Shown: positions 17,031 through 25,243, numbered from the stretch's first letter. The stretch is DNA of 64,000 nt from DASPKT01 sp035626475 (GCA_035626475.1 DASPNP010000050.1:85502-149501); one strand, 5' to 3'. Program-made: numbers and translations. The notes: generated from the letters alone by a model not told the origin.

Positions 17031-18223
17031 CACACCACCTTCGCCTCTTTGAGCGCGCGGATGTCGTCGGCACCCAGCCCCAGTTCGCCCAGGATCGCGT
17101 CGGTGTCGGCGCCCAGGGCAGGGGCGGCCTTGACCGGCACGAAGGCATCGTCGAGGCGGATCGGGTTGGCGATCATCCTCATGTCGGGCTTGGCCGGGTG
17201 CGGGTGCGGCTGGATGTGCCCACGCTCGGCCAGCCAGGGGTTCGCCAGCGCTTGGTCCAGCGTATGGACCGGCGCGCTGGGGATGTCGCCGGCGAAGATC
17301 TCCAGCCATTCGGCCGTCGTCCGCTGCCGCAGCCGCTCGTCCAGGATGGCGATGAGGGCCTCGCGGTTCGTCCGGCGGTCGGCCGGCTTCAGGAAGCGCG
17401 GGTCCGCCGCCAGATGGTCCAGGCCGGTGCGCTGGCACAGCAGCTCCCAGAACTTCTGGGTCACGCACATGATGAAGACGTAGCCGTCGGCGGTCGGGAA
17501 CAGCTCCACCGGCACGGTGCTGGGGTGGCCCGAGCGCGGCCGGCGGCGGGTGAGGTCGCCGGAGTTCAGGTACCAGGTGGCGGGATAGGTGAGCTGGTGC
17601 AGGGCGACGTCGAACAGGCTGACGTCCACGTCGCGGCCCCGGCCGGTCTTCAGCGCCTGCACCAGGGCGGCGGTGAAGGCATACGCCATCGTCACGCCGG
17701 TCATGTAGTCGACCACGGACAGGCCCATGCGGGTCGGCGGGCTGTCCGGCTCGCCGGTCAAATCCATGAAGCCGGCCTCGGCCTGCATCAGGTAGTCGTA
17801 GCCGGGCCAGCCTGCCCGGGCGCCGGTGCGGCCGTAGGCGGAGAGATGGGCGCAGACCAGCTTCGGGTTGATCTTCCCCAGCACCTCGTAGGTCAGGCCC
17901 AGCTTTCCCGGCTGGTCGCCGCGGAGATTGTTGGCGACGCCGTCCGCCCTGGCCGCCAGCTTCTCGAAGATCTCCCGCCCGCGCCGGTCCTTCAGGTCCA
18001 GCGTGAGCGAGCGCTTGTTGCGGTTGAAGGTCTGGAAGAACTCGCTGTCGTTGTCGCCCAGGAAATGCGGGCCGGTGCCGCGCGACATGTCGCCCGACCC
18101 CGGCTGCTCGATCTTGATCACCTCCGCGCCCATGTCGGCGAGGTACAGCGTGCCCCAGGGGCCGGCGCCGTACTGCTCCACCGCCAGGACGCGGACGCCG
18201 TCGAGGGGAAGGGGGAGGGACAT
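17030..18223 (-). CDS. CaiB/BaiF (class III) CoA-transferase, proximal
   Basis: 397 residues, same family as its downstream neighbour but clearly different in sequence. N-terminal LDGVRVLAVEQYGAGPWGT and GAEVIKIEQPGSGD are typical; the catalytic Asp is Asp143 in PGYDYLMQAEAG. Its ribosome-binding site is AGAGG before the ATG at 18223. It either forms a hetero-oligomer with the next protein or acts on a second acid in the same pathway. A family B repeat separates it from the acyl-CoA dehydrogenase gene, so the operon may continue through the repeat or have an internal start. Confidence 0.9.
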   Translation of the reverse strand: MSLPLPLDGVRVLAVEQYGAGPWGTLYLADMGAEVIKIEQPGSGDMSRGTGPHFLGDNDSEFFQTFNRNKRSLTLDLKDRRGREIFEKLAARADGVANNLRGDQPGKLGLTYEVLGKINPKLVCAHLSAYGRTGARAGWPGYDYLMQAEAGFMDLTGEPDSPPTRMGLSVVDYMTGVTMAYAFTAALVQALKTGRGRDVDVSLFDVALHQLTYPATWYLNSGDLTRRRPRSGHPSTVPVELFPTADGYVFIMCVTQKFWELLCQRTGLDHLAADPRFLKPADRRTNREALIAILDERLRQRTTAEWLEIFAGDIPSAPVHTLDQALANPWLAERGHIQPHPHPAKPDMRMIANPIRLDDAFVPVKAAPALGADTDAILGELGLGADDIRALKEAKVV

Positions 18224-18243
18224 GGGGAGACCTCTGCTTGGAC

Positions 18244-18368
18244 GGCGTCAGCGTTGGCGTGGTGCGGCCTTCGACAGGCTCAGGCTGAGGATGTTCTTGC
18301 TGCTCCCGGCCTGCCCGGGAGTGCCTGGCGTATCCCTTTCCTCATGCTGAGCTTGTCGAAGCACGCAC
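18244..18368. repeat. Repeat family B (copy 2) inside the acyl-CoA operon
   Basis: Opposed arms CCTTCGACAGGCTCAGGCTG (18268-18287) and the complementary CTCATGCTGAGCTTGTCGAAG (18341 onward), with the shared CTGCTCCC and GGGAGTGCCTGGCGT phrases inside. It separates the acyl-CoA dehydrogenase and the proximal CaiB gene, and its hairpin could affect read-through or mRNA stability in the operon. Confidence 0.75.
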
Positions 18369-18405
18369 CAAGGCGTGGGCGCCCCGACAAGCCCAGCGAT
18401 CAGGA

Positions 18406-19575
18406 TCACACCGGATTCCGCGCCACCAGCTGCTTGGCGATGATGATGCGCTGCATCTCGTTGGTGCCCTCGCCGATGCACATCAGGGGCGCGTCGCGGT
18501 ACAGCCGCTCGATCGGGTATTCCTTGCTGTAGCCGTAGCCGCCATGGATGCGCATGGCGTCGGTGGCGTTGGAGACGGCGGCCTCGGAGGCGAAGTACTT
18601 CGCCATGCCGGCCTCCATGTCGCAGCGCTCGCCGCGGTCGTAGGCGCGGGCGGCGTTGTAGGTGAGCGCGATGGCGGCCTCGGACCGGGTCGCCATCTCG
18701 CCCAGCATCAGCTGGATCGCCTGGTGCTCGGCGATCGGCTTGCCGAAGGTCTTGCGGATCTGGGCGTACTTGACCGACTCGTCCAGCGCCCGCTTGGCGA
18801 TGCCGCAGGAGCGGGCGGCCACGTTGATGCGGCCCAGCTCCAGCCCGCCCAAGGCGAACTGCATGCCCTGGCCCTCGACCCCGCCGACCAGCTTGTCGGC
18901 GCCGAGCTCGTAATCCTCGAAGATCAGCTCGGCCGAATCGATGCCCTTGTAGCCCATCTTCTCGAGCTTCTTGGACACCTTGAAGCCCGGACCCTTCTCG
19001 GCGATGAAGACCGACATGCCCTTGTGGCGCGGCTGCGCCTCCGGGTCGGTCTTGACCAGCAGCGCGAAGCAGCTGCCGTGGATGCCGTTGGAAATCCAGG
19101 TCTTGGTGCCGTTGATGACGTACTTGTCGCCGCGTCGCACCGCCTTCATGCGGATGGCCTGCAGGTCGGTGCCGGCGTCGGGCTCGGTCAGCGCCAGGCC
19201 GCCGCGGATCTCGCCGGCGGCGAAGCGCGGCAGGTAGTGGGCCTTCTGCTCCGGCGTGCCGTGGCGCTGGACGATCTGCGCCATGATCAGGTGCGAGTTG
19301 AAGATGCCCGACAGGCTCATCCACACCTCCGACACCTTCTGCACGATGCGGGCGTAGGTGGTGGCCGAGAGGCCCAGGCCGCCATATTCCGGGTCGATGA
19401 TCGCCCCGAACAGGCCCAGCTCCTTCATCTGCTCGACCATCTCCTCGGGGTAGATGTCGTCATGTTCGAGCTTCTCGACATTGGGCCGCACCTCGCGGTC
19501 CAGCCATTTGCCGATGGCCTCCAGGATCTGGGCCTCTTCCTCGTCGCGCTCGCTGCGCTGGTCGATCATGGTCAT
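18406..19575 (-). CDS. Acyl-CoA dehydrogenase
   Basis: FAD flavoenzyme of 389 residues that introduces an alpha,beta double bond into an acyl-CoA. The ALTEPDAGTD flavin/substrate stretch, the KTWISNG segment and the C-terminal GGYGYSKEYPIERLYRD are typical. The catalytic-base Glu fits GEGTNEMQR. Start ATG 19575 follows AGGAG. Downstream of MaoC-like and CitE-like genes, it could oxidise a methylsuccinyl-CoA-like or other branched acyl-CoA, but sequence alone does not set the substrate. Confidence 0.92.
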   Translation of the reverse strand: MTMIDQRSERDEEEAQILEAIGKWLDREVRPNVEKLEHDDIYPEEMVEQMKELGLFGAIIDPEYGGLGLSATTYARIVQKVSEVWMSLSGIFNSHLIMAQIVQRHGTPEQKAHYLPRFAAGEIRGGLALTEPDAGTDLQAIRMKAVRRGDKYVINGTKTWISNGIHGSCFALLVKTDPEAQPRHKGMSVFIAEKGPGFKVSKKLEKMGYKGIDSAELIFEDYELGADKLVGGVEGQGMQFALGGLELGRINVAARSCGIAKRALDESVKYAQIRKTFGKPIAEHQAIQLMLGEMATRSEAAIALTYNAARAYDRGERCDMEAGMAKYFASEAAVSNATDAMRIHGGYGYSKEYPIERLYRDAPLMCIGEGTNEMQRIIIAKQLVARNPV

Positions 19576-19609
19576 GGGTCTAGCTCCTGAAGGCGATGGG
19601 GGAGGCGGC

Positions 19610-20128
19610 TCAGTACCTGGCCTTTTCCTCGACGTCGTAGCCGCGCTTGGCGATCAGCATGGTCCGCTTGAAGGTGCAGACGACCTTGCCGTCCTGGTTG
19701 AAGCCGGTGGTGGAGACGGTGACGATGCCGGCGTTCGGGCGCTTGGCGCTCTCGCGCTTGCCCAGCACCTCCGACTCCGCCGTCAGCGTGTCGCCGGCGA
19801 ACAGCGGGTGGGTCAGCTTGATCTCGTCCCAGCCCAGGTTGGCGATGGCCTTCTGGCTGACGTCCGTCACGCTCATGCCGACCATGACGGCGACGGTCAG
19901 CGGCGAGCAGATGATGCAGCGGCCGAACTCGCTGTGCTTGGCGTACTCGGCGTCGAAATGCATCGGATGGGTGTTCATCGTCAGCAGCGTGAACCAGGTG
20001 TTGTCGGTCTCCGTCAGCGTCCGGCCGGGCCGGTGCTCGTAGATGTCGCCGACATTGAAATCCTCGTAGTAGCGGCCGAACGACTCGCGGTAGCGGTTGG
20101 GGCCGACTTGCTTGTGGGTCACGCTCAT
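19610..20128 (-). CDS. MaoC-family enoyl-CoA hydratase/dehydratase
   Basis: 172-residue single hot-dog-fold hydratase. The hydratase-2-type motif is visible as THPMHFDAEYAKHSEFG (about 53-69) with the conserved His and Asp, followed by HPLFAGDTLTAESEVLGKRES. It would add water to an unsaturated acyl-CoA in trans. It lies 16 bp after the CitE-like gene and 34 bp before the dehydrogenase, in one operon. Gene order is like itaconyl-CoA or mesaconyl-C4-CoA hydratase loci; that assignment is inference. Confidence 0.88.
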   Translation of the reverse strand: MSVTHKQVGPNRYRESFGRYYEDFNVGDIYEHRPGRTLTETDNTWFTLLTMNTHPMHFDAEYAKHSEFGRCIICSPLTVAVMVGMSVTDVSQKAIANLGWDEIKLTHPLFAGDTLTAESEVLGKRESAKRPNAGIVTVSTTGFNQDGKVVCTFKRTMLIAKRGYDVEEKARY

Positions 20129-20144
20129 CGCTCGGGTCCTCTTC

Positions 20145-20975
20145 TCAATGGGATTGTTGGGCGCGGGCGAGCACCCGCTGGGCCGCCCGCACCACCGGCT
20201 TCTCGACCAGCTTGCCGTCCAGCAGCAGCACCCCGTGCGGGTTCGCCTCCAGCGCCTCGACGATGCGCCGCGCGCGGGCGACCTCCTCCGGGCCGGGCGT
20301 GAAGACGCCGTTCACGACGGCCACCTGGGTGGGATGGATGCAGGCCTTGGCGGTGAAGCCCAGCGACCGCGCCGTCTCCGTCTCGGCCCGGCAGGCCTCC
20401 AGGTCGGAGACGTCGATGTGCGGCACGTCGATCGCCTCGATCCCGGCACGCGCGGCGGCGTGCACCAGGCGGGAGCGGGCGTAGAGCAGCGGCTCGTGCG
20501 CCAGCGGCGTGCCCAGTTCCGCCGAGAGGTCGGCGCCGCCGAACATGACCGCCTTCAGGAAGGGGGAAGACGCGGCGATGGCGGCGGCGTTCTCCAGCCC
20601 CTCGGCCGTCTCCACCAGCGCCACCAGCGACAGGCACAGCCCGGCCTCGGTCAGCAGCGCGGCCGCCCAGCGCACCTCCTCGGCATGATCGACCTTGGGC
20701 AGCATCAGCGAGCCGCCGCTTGGCCGCGCATCGATCACCGCCAGCAGGTCGCGCAGGCCCTCGGCCGACTTGACCGAGTTGATCCGCACCAGCCGTTCGG
20801 GTCCCGGAGTGTCGGTGAGGAAGGGCAGGGCGGACGTCCGCGCCTCCGCCTTGTGGGCGGGCGCGACCGCATCCTCCAGATCGACGCAGACCATGTCTGC
20901 ACCGGCGGCCAGCGCCTTGCCGAACCGCTCGGGGCGGGAGCCTGGGACGAAGAGAAGGCTGCGGCGGGCGTTCAT
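20145..20975 (-). CDS. HpcH/HpaI (CitE-like) acyl-CoA lyase
   Basis: 276-residue TIM-barrel lyase of the CitE branch. RSLLFVPGSRPERFGKAL opens it, then DLEDAV (metal-near acids), the RINS arginine, MLPKVDHAEEV, the VETAEGLEN glutamate, FGGADLSAELG and the closing KACIHPTQV. Such enzymes cleave or form C-C bonds in malyl-, citramalyl- or 3-hydroxy-3-methylglutaryl-like CoA thioesters. It is first in its operon, directly behind a promoter whose -10 overlaps the 20-bp palindrome. Start ATG 20975 follows GGGAGGGA. A citramalyl-CoA lyase role would fit the cluster but is not proven. Confidence 0.9.
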   Translation of the reverse strand: MNARRSLLFVPGSRPERFGKALAAGADMVCVDLEDAVAPAHKAEARTSALPFLTDTPGPERLVRINSVKSAEGLRDLLAVIDARPSGGSLMLPKVDHAEEVRWAAALLTEAGLCLSLVALVETAEGLENAAAIAASSPFLKAVMFGGADLSAELGTPLAHEPLLYARSRLVHAAARAGIEAIDVPHIDVSDLEACRAETETARSLGFTAKACIHPTQVAVVNGVFTPGPEEVARARRIVEALEANPHGVLLLDGKLVEKPVVRAAQRVLARAQQSH

Positions 20976-20998
20976 GGGACGGTCGTCCCTCCCTGGAA

Positions 20999-21018
20999 AA
21001 ATTTGTCCGGACAAATTT
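20999..21018. promoter_or_regulatory. 20-bp palindromic operator, copy 1
   Basis: AAATTTGTCCGGACAAATTT is a perfect 20-bp palindrome lying across the -10 and start region of the citE-like operon promoter. The TTGTC/GACAA half sites resemble those bound by FCD-type GntR regulators. A near-identical copy is at 23491-23510. No regulator gene is in the window. Confidence 0.8.
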
Positions 21019-21042
21019 AGGATGCACGCCGCCGCCTGTCAA
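21014..21042 (-). promoter_or_regulatory. Sigma-70 promoter of the acyl-CoA operon
   Basis: Read on the minus strand: TTGACA (21042-21037), a 17-bp spacer and TAAATT (21019-21014). The -10 shares bases with the palindrome at 20999-21018, as expected for repression by steric block. Confidence 0.75.
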
Positions 21043-21153
21043 CCGCGGCACCCGCGCATGCGGCGTTACCCCGGCTGCGCGCACCGGCCGCCATACCCCC
21101 GCCACTTTGCGGCTGTTGAATGCGGTCGCAACCCCGCCGCCGGAGTTCGGCCG

Positions 21154-21363
21154 ATGCCCACCCGCCTTCTTGTCCTCAGCCTGCCGTTGCTGCTCGCCGC
21201 CTGCATGAGCCCGTGCGAGCGGATCGAGGCGGACATGCGCAAGCTGAACGCCAACGTGATCCGCAATCCCACCATCGTGCTGGACGGCAGCTACGTCACG
21301 AAGATGCAGGACCTCGCCGCACGCGGGGTCGAGAACCGTTGCCTGGAGGAGCGCCTGCGGTAG
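21154..21363 (+). CDS. Small predicted lipoprotein
   Basis: 69 residues. A hydrophobic signal peptide ends in LLAACM (lipobox cysteine near residue 17), followed by SPCERIEADMRKLNANV. Two further cysteines (SPCER and ENRCLEE) may pair after export. A basic, helical mature part of about 50 residues follows. Function unknown. It lies between two leftward operons and is read rightward; no clear ribosome-binding site (CCGGAG at 21140-21145) beyond a modest one. Confidence 0.65.
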   Translation: MPTRLLVLSLPLLLAACMSPCERIEADMRKLNANVIRNPTIVLDGSYVTKMQDLAARGVENRCLEERLR

Positions 21364-21375
21364 GGAAACTCCGGG

Positions 21376-22251
21376 TCAGACCGGCGGCGCCGCCTGACGC
21401 GCGAACTCCTCGGCGATCTCGCGGCGGGTGCAGAGCCAGACGCCTGGTTTCTGGGTGATGTACTTCATCACGGTCTCCAACGCCCCGATGCGCCCCGGGC
21501 GGCCGATGATGCGCAGATGCAGACCCAGGCTCATGATCCGGGTCTCCGACGCGCCCTCCTCATACAGGACGTCGAAGGTGGCGATGGCGTAGTCGGCCCA
21601 GTCCTTGGGCGTCAGCGACGGCGCGATCCAGAACTTCATGTCGTTGCTGTCGAGCGCGTAGGGCACGATGACGAAGGGCTTGGGGCCGGCCGCCGTCTCG
21701 ACCATCTCCCAGCGCGGCTTGTCGTCGGAGTAATCGTCCATCTGGTAGGTGAAGCCCTCCTCCACCAGCAGGCGGCGCGTGTTCTCGGTGTGCAGGTAGC
21801 GCGACAGCCAGCCATAGGGGCGGGTGCCCGTCGTGGCCTCGATGCTGGCGACCGCCTTGCGGATGAACTCGCGCTCCTTCTCCTCCTTCATGGAGAACTG
21901 GTGGACCCAGCGCCAGCCATGGGAGCAGGGCTCGTCGCCGCGGCGGCGGATGGCCTCACCCAACTGCGGCGCCCGCTCCAGGGCGAGGGCCGCGGCGGTC
22001 CAGGTGGCCTTCACGCCGTACTTGTCGAGCAGGCCGATGATGCGCGGCGCGCCGGCATTGATGCCGTACTGGTAGTTGCTCTCGTTGCCGTAGTTGCGCA
22101 CCGGGATTTTCAGCGCGACGCCCAGCTCGTCGACCGGCTCGGGGCCCTTGTCCCCCTCCTTGATCGACATCTCCGAGCCTTCCTCGACATTCACCACGAA
22201 GGACATGGCGAGGCGGGCGCCGTTCGGCCAGCGGACCTGCTGCTGAGTCAT
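21376..22251 (-). CDS. Polysaccharide-deacetylase-like hydrolase (PuuE/allantoinase type)
   Basis: 291-residue NodB-homology protein. It starts WPNGARLAMSFVVNVEEGSE, where classical NodB proteins have a metal-binding Asp; the substitution is shared by the PuuE-like branch. CSHGWRWVHQ supplies the His pair, and SLGLHLRIIGRPGR the late His motif. Members act on allantoin, formamides or similar C-N bonds rather than on polysaccharide. Its ATG overlaps the stop of the SDR gene by one base. Being third in an operovel with an SDR and an EthD-like protein suggests small-molecule catabolism; substrate unknown. Confidence 0.8.
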   Translation of the reverse strand: MTQQQVRWPNGARLAMSFVVNVEEGSEMSIKEGDKGPEPVDELGVALKIPVRNYGNESNYQYGINAGAPRIIGLLDKYGVKATWTAAALALERAPQLGEAIRRRGDEPCSHGWRWVHQFSMKEEKEREFIRKAVASIEATTGTRPYGWLSRYLHTENTRRLLVEEGFTYQMDDYSDDKPRWEMVETAAGPKPFVIVPYALDSNDMKFWIAPSLTPKDWADYAIATFDVLYEEGASETRIMSLGLHLRIIGRPGRIGALETVMKYITQKPGVWLCTRREIAEEFARQAAPPV

Positions 22252-23090
22252 CAGTGATACTCCTCGCCGCCGGAGACGTTCATCGCCTCGCCCGTGATGT
22301 AGGCCGCCTGGTCGGAGCAGAGGAAGGCGCACGCGTTCGCCGTGTCCTCGGTCAGGCCCGGCCGGCACAGCGGGATGCGGGCGGCCATGCTGGCCATGTA
22401 CTCGTCCATGGTCTGGCCTCTGGCCTTGGACATGAAGTCGTTCTGCCACGCGCCCAGGCCCGTGGTGACGTGGTTCGGGCAGATGGCGTTGACGCGGATG
22501 CGGTGCGCGCCCCACTCCAGCGCCGCGGCGCGGGTGAGACCGACCAGGCCGTGCTTGCTGGCGGTGTAGGCGGTCGCCATGGCGAAGCCGGACTTGGCCG
22601 CCTGGCTGGCGATGTTGACGATGCTGCCGGCCTGGCCGCGCTCGATCATGTGGCGGGCGGCGTGCTTCATGGCGAAGAAGCAGCCCCGCAGATTCACGCC
22701 CAGCACCGCGTCCCACTTCTCCTGGGTCATCTCGGTCAGCGGGCCGAACAGATAGCCGATGCCCGCATTGTTCACGAGGATGTCGAGCTTGCCGAAGCCC
22801 TGGACGGCGGCGGCCACCATGCGCTCGACATCAGCCTCCACAAGCATGTCGCCGGTGACGGTCAGGCATTTGCCGCCGGCGGAGCGGATTTCCTCGGCGA
22901 TGCCCTCCATCTCCTCCTTCTTGCCGACGCCGTGCTCGGGCGCGATCTCGCCCTTCACCATGCCGATGTCGTGCAGCACGACGCTGCAACCTTCGGCCGC
23001 CAGCCGCCGCGCCATGGCCTCGCCCAGCCCCTTGCGGCGGCCGGACCCGGTGATCAGCGCCACCTTGCCGTCGAGATTGTACATGCCCAT
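22251..23090 (-). CDS. Short-chain dehydrogenase/reductase (SDR)
   Basis: 279-residue classical-type SDR. The cofactor glycine motif is TGSGRRKGLGEA (near 15-26), NNAGIGYLFGPL follows the fourth strand, and the catalytic Tyr/Lys are in YTASKHG with the Ser in NIASQAAKSG. The C-terminal family phrase TGEAMNVSGGEEYH is present. It oxidises or reduces an alcohol/ketone with NAD(P). First start ATG 23090; a second ATG two codons later is equally possible. It is the middle gene of the operon driven from the operator at 23491-23510. Confidence 0.9.
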   Translation of the reverse strand: MGMYNLDGKVALITGSGRRKGLGEAMARRLAAEGCSVVLHDIGMVKGEIAPEHGVGKKEEMEGIAEEIRSAGGKCLTVTGDMLVEADVERMVAAAVQGFGKLDILVNNAGIGYLFGPLTEMTQEKWDAVLGVNLRGCFFAMKHAARHMIERGQAGSIVNIASQAAKSGFAMATAYTASKHGLVGLTRAAALEWGAHRIRVNAICPNHVTTGLGAWQNDFMSKARGQTMDEYMASMAARIPLCRPGLTEDTANACAFLCSDQAAYITGEAMNVSGGEEYH

Positions 23091-23103
23091 GGGGACCGCC
23101 TCC

Positions 23104-23421
23104 TCAGGCCGTGATCTCGTCGGTGACGATGAAGGTCGGGTTGTCGGCGAAGGTCTGGAACTCGCCCGCCACCCGCTGCATCGTCTCGGTGCCGATGTCG
23201 GCGCCCAGCTGGTTCATGTCCCGGACCACCAGCGTCTCGATGTACTGGTAGGGCGGCTTGGCGTCGGAGCCCAGCACGCTGGCCGACTTGAAGACCTGGA
23301 ACCGCTCGATCGAGGGCAGCTTGTTGACGATGGGCAGGTCGGTGGACCGCGCCCAGGCCTCGTAGTCGGCGGCGCTGACGCCCGGCTTCAGGTTGAAGAG
23401 AACGATGATGGTCGTCGCCAT
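23104..23421 (-). CDS. EthD/REDY-like dimeric alpha-beta barrel protein
   Basis: 105 residues beginning MATTIIVLFNLKPGVSAADYE, with the ferredoxin-like beta-alpha-beta pattern of small dimeric alpha-beta barrel proteins (EthD, HapK/REDY). The ESLVVRD-like strand appears as YIETLVVRDMNQLG. These proteins bind hydrophobic intermediates or act as small cyclases, isomerases or ligand carriers. It leads the operon with the SDR and the deacetylase-like gene, 13 bp upstream of the SDR start. Function here unknown. Confidence 0.75.
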   Translation of the reverse strand: MATTIIVLFNLKPGVSAADYEAWARSTDLPIVNKLPSIERFQVFKSASVLGSDAKPPYQYIETLVVRDMNQLGADIGTETMQRVAGEFQTFADNPTFIVTDEITA

Positions 23422-23466
23422 GGCCGGGCTCCCTGTTGGCGGCCCGGAGTGCCCCGGGCGCGCGGC

Positions 23467-23495
23467 TTGACCCCGGTCCCTGCGCCGGGGATATT
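23467..23495 (+). promoter_or_regulatory. Sigma-70 promoter of the YciI-like gene
   Basis: TTGACC (23467-23472), 17-bp spacer, GATATT (23490-23495). The -10 overlaps the left half of the palindromic operator at 23491-23510. Confidence 0.55.
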
Positions 23496-23510
23496 TGTCC
23501 GGACAAATTT
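23491..23510. promoter_or_regulatory. 20-bp palindromic operator, copy 2
   Basis: ATATTTGTCCGGACAAATTT matches copy 1 (20999-21018) in 19 of 20 positions. It is placed between two divergent promoters and touches the -10 of each, so one bound dimer could control both directions. Confidence 0.8.
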
Positions 23511-23534
23511 CGACGCGGCCGCAGCCGCTGTCAA
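23506..23534 (-). promoter_or_regulatory. Sigma-70 promoter of the EthD-SDR-deacetylase operon
   Basis: Minus strand: TTGACA (23534-23529), 17-bp spacer, GAAATT (23511-23506). The -10 overlaps the right edge of the operator. The -35 is perfect, the -10 weak, which would suit a regulated promoter. Confidence 0.6.
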
Positions 23535-23551
23535 GCCCGGGAGGAGGGAGC

Positions 23552-23848
23552 ATGCCCTACGCGATCATGCTTTGGGATGGCCCGGACGGGGCAGCCCTCC
23601 GGCAGGAGCACCTCGCCGCGCATCTGGCCTATGTCGAGGCTAACCTCTCCCGCTACCTGGTGGCCGGGCCCTTCCGCGAGGGCGATGCTTTCAGGGGAAG
23701 CTTGCTGGTGCTGGACGCGGGCACCGAGGCCGAGGCGCGCGCGCTGCTGGAGGGCGATCCCTACTGGACGGCGGGCGTCTGGACCGAGGCGCGGGTGGAA
23801 CCCTTCCGGCCGGTGGCGGGAAGCTGGGTGGGCGGCAAGACTTGGTGA
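23552..23848 (+). CDS. YciI-family protein
   Basis: 98-residue ferredoxin-like-fold protein of the YCII group. The family His is in RQEHLAAHLAY, and the GDPYWTAGVWTEARVEPF stretch carries the conserved Asp-Pro. Strong ribosome-binding site GAGGAGGGAG just before ATG 23552. It is divergent from, and shares its operator with, the EthD-SDR operon, so it probably belongs to the same pathway. YciI-like proteins act as small lyases or dehydrochlorinases, or have unknown roles. Confidence 0.85.
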   Translation: MPYAIMLWDGPDGAALRQEHLAAHLAYVEANLSRYLVAGPFREGDAFRGSLLVLDAGTEAEARALLEGDPYWTAGVWTEARVEPFRPVAGSWVGGKTW

Positions 23849-23899
23849 CGCGCGCGGGGCCGTGCTATCGCTGCGGCCCCCTTTACAGAGCCCGCCGCC

Positions 23900-25243
23900 A
23901 TGAATGTCGCCGTCCGCTTCGCGCCCAGCCCCACCGGCCTGCTGCATATCGGGAACACCCGCGCGGCGCTCCTGAACTGGCTGTTCGCGCGCCGTCACGG
24001 CGGCAGCTTCATGCTGCGCATGGACGACACCGACCGCGAGCGCTCCACGCCCGAGTTCGCCGCCGCCATCGAGCAGGATCTGCGCTGGCTGGGGCTGGAG
24101 TGGGACCGCTTCGCCCGGCAGAGCGACCGGCTGGACCGCTACGCCGTGGCGGTGGAAAAGCTGAAGGCGGCCGGCCGCCTCTACCCCTGCTACGAGACGG
24201 CGGAGGAGTTGGGGCTGAAGCGCAAGGCGCAGCTGGCCCAGCATAAGCCGCCGCTCTACGACCGCGCCGCGCTGCGCCTCACCGACGCCGACCGTGCCAG
24301 GCTGGAGGCGGAGGGCCGCCGGCCGCACTGGCGCCTCAAGCTTGAGCACGAGCCCGTCGGCTGGGACGATCTGATCCGGGGGCAGCAAGGCTTCCACGGC
24401 CGCGACCTGTCCGACCCGGTGCTGGTGCGCGAGGACGGCCAGCCGCTCTACACCTTCGCCTCCGTCGTGGACGACATCGAGCTGGGCATCACCCATGTCA
24501 TCCGCGGCGAGGACCATGTCGCCAACACCGCCGTGCAGGTCCAGCTCTGCGAGGCGCTGGGCGGCACGCCGCCGCACTACGCGCATTTCCCGCTGATCAC
24601 CGACGCGGAAGGGCATGGGCTGTCCAAGCGGCTGGGCAGCCTGTCGCTGCGGTCCTTGCGCGAGGAGGCGGGCGTCGAGCCCATGGCGATCCTGTCGCTG
24701 CTGGCGAAGCTCGGCACCTCCGACGCGGTGGAGGCGCGGGCGACGCTGGACGAGCTGGCGGCCGAGTTCGACCTGGACAAGGTGGGGCGCGGCACGCCGA
24801 AATTCGCCACCGACGATCTGGACCGGCTGAACGCCCAGGTGCTGCACCTCACGGGCTTCGACCAGGTGCGCGGCCGGTTGGAGGCGATGGGGCTGGCCGG
24901 CGTGTCGGAGGCTTTCTGGCTGGCCGTGCGCGGCAACCTCTCCAAGCTGGCCGACGCCGGGGAATGGTGGACTGTCGCGCGGGGGCCCGTCACCCCGGTC
25001 GTCCAGGACCCCGCCTTCGCCGCGACCGCCGCCAACCTGCTGCCGCCGGAGCCCTGGAGTGCTGAGACCTGGGGGCAGTGGACAGCAGCCGTCAAGGACG
25101 CCACCGGCGCCAAGGGCAAGGCGCTGTTCCTGCCGCTGCGCCTGGCACTCACCGGCCTGGAGCACGGGCCGGAGCTGAAGACTTTCCTGCCGCTGATCGG
25201 GCGGGAGCGGGCGCTGGCGCGGCTGTCGGGGCAGGCCGCCTGA
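23900..25243 (+). CDS. gltX: Glutamyl-tRNA synthetase
   Basis: Class I synthetase of 447 residues. FAPSPTGLLHIGNTRAAL holds the HIGH motif as HIGN. The KMSKS loop is GLSKRLGS (near 236-243), which lacks the usual Lys-Met, as in several alphaproteobacterial GltX2-type enzymes. The anticodon-binding helical part (about 300-440) is complete. Alphaproteobacteria often have two GltX; one may be specialised for tRNA-Gln with later transamidation. Which one this is cannot be decided here. Confidence 0.92.
   Translation: MNVAVRFAPSPTGLLHIGNTRAALLNWLFARRHGGSFMLRMDDTDRERSTPEFAAAIEQDLRWLGLEWDRFARQSDRLDRYAVAVEKLKAAGRLYPCYETAEELGLKRKAQLAQHKPPLYDRAALRLTDADRARLEAEGRRPHWRLKLEHEPVGWDDLIRGQQGFHGRDLSDPVLVREDGQPLYTFASVVDDIELGITHVIRGEDHVANTAVQVQLCEALGGTPPHYAHFPLITDAEGHGLSKRLGSLSLRSLREEAGVEPMAILSLLAKLGTSDAVEARATLDELAAEFDLDKVGRGTPKFATDDLDRLNAQVLHLTGFDQVRGRLEAMGLAGVSEAFWLAVRGNLSKLADAGEWWTVARGPVTPVVQDPAFAATAANLLPPEPWSAETWGQWTAAVKDATGAKGKALFLPLRLALTGLEHGPELKTFLPLIGRERALARLSGQAA

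Noticed and set aside
17031..17468. N-terminal extension of the distal CaiB gene into the proximal one
   Set aside because: The extra part is out of frame with the real upstream gene and lacks family sequence; the TGATG junction gives a clear start.
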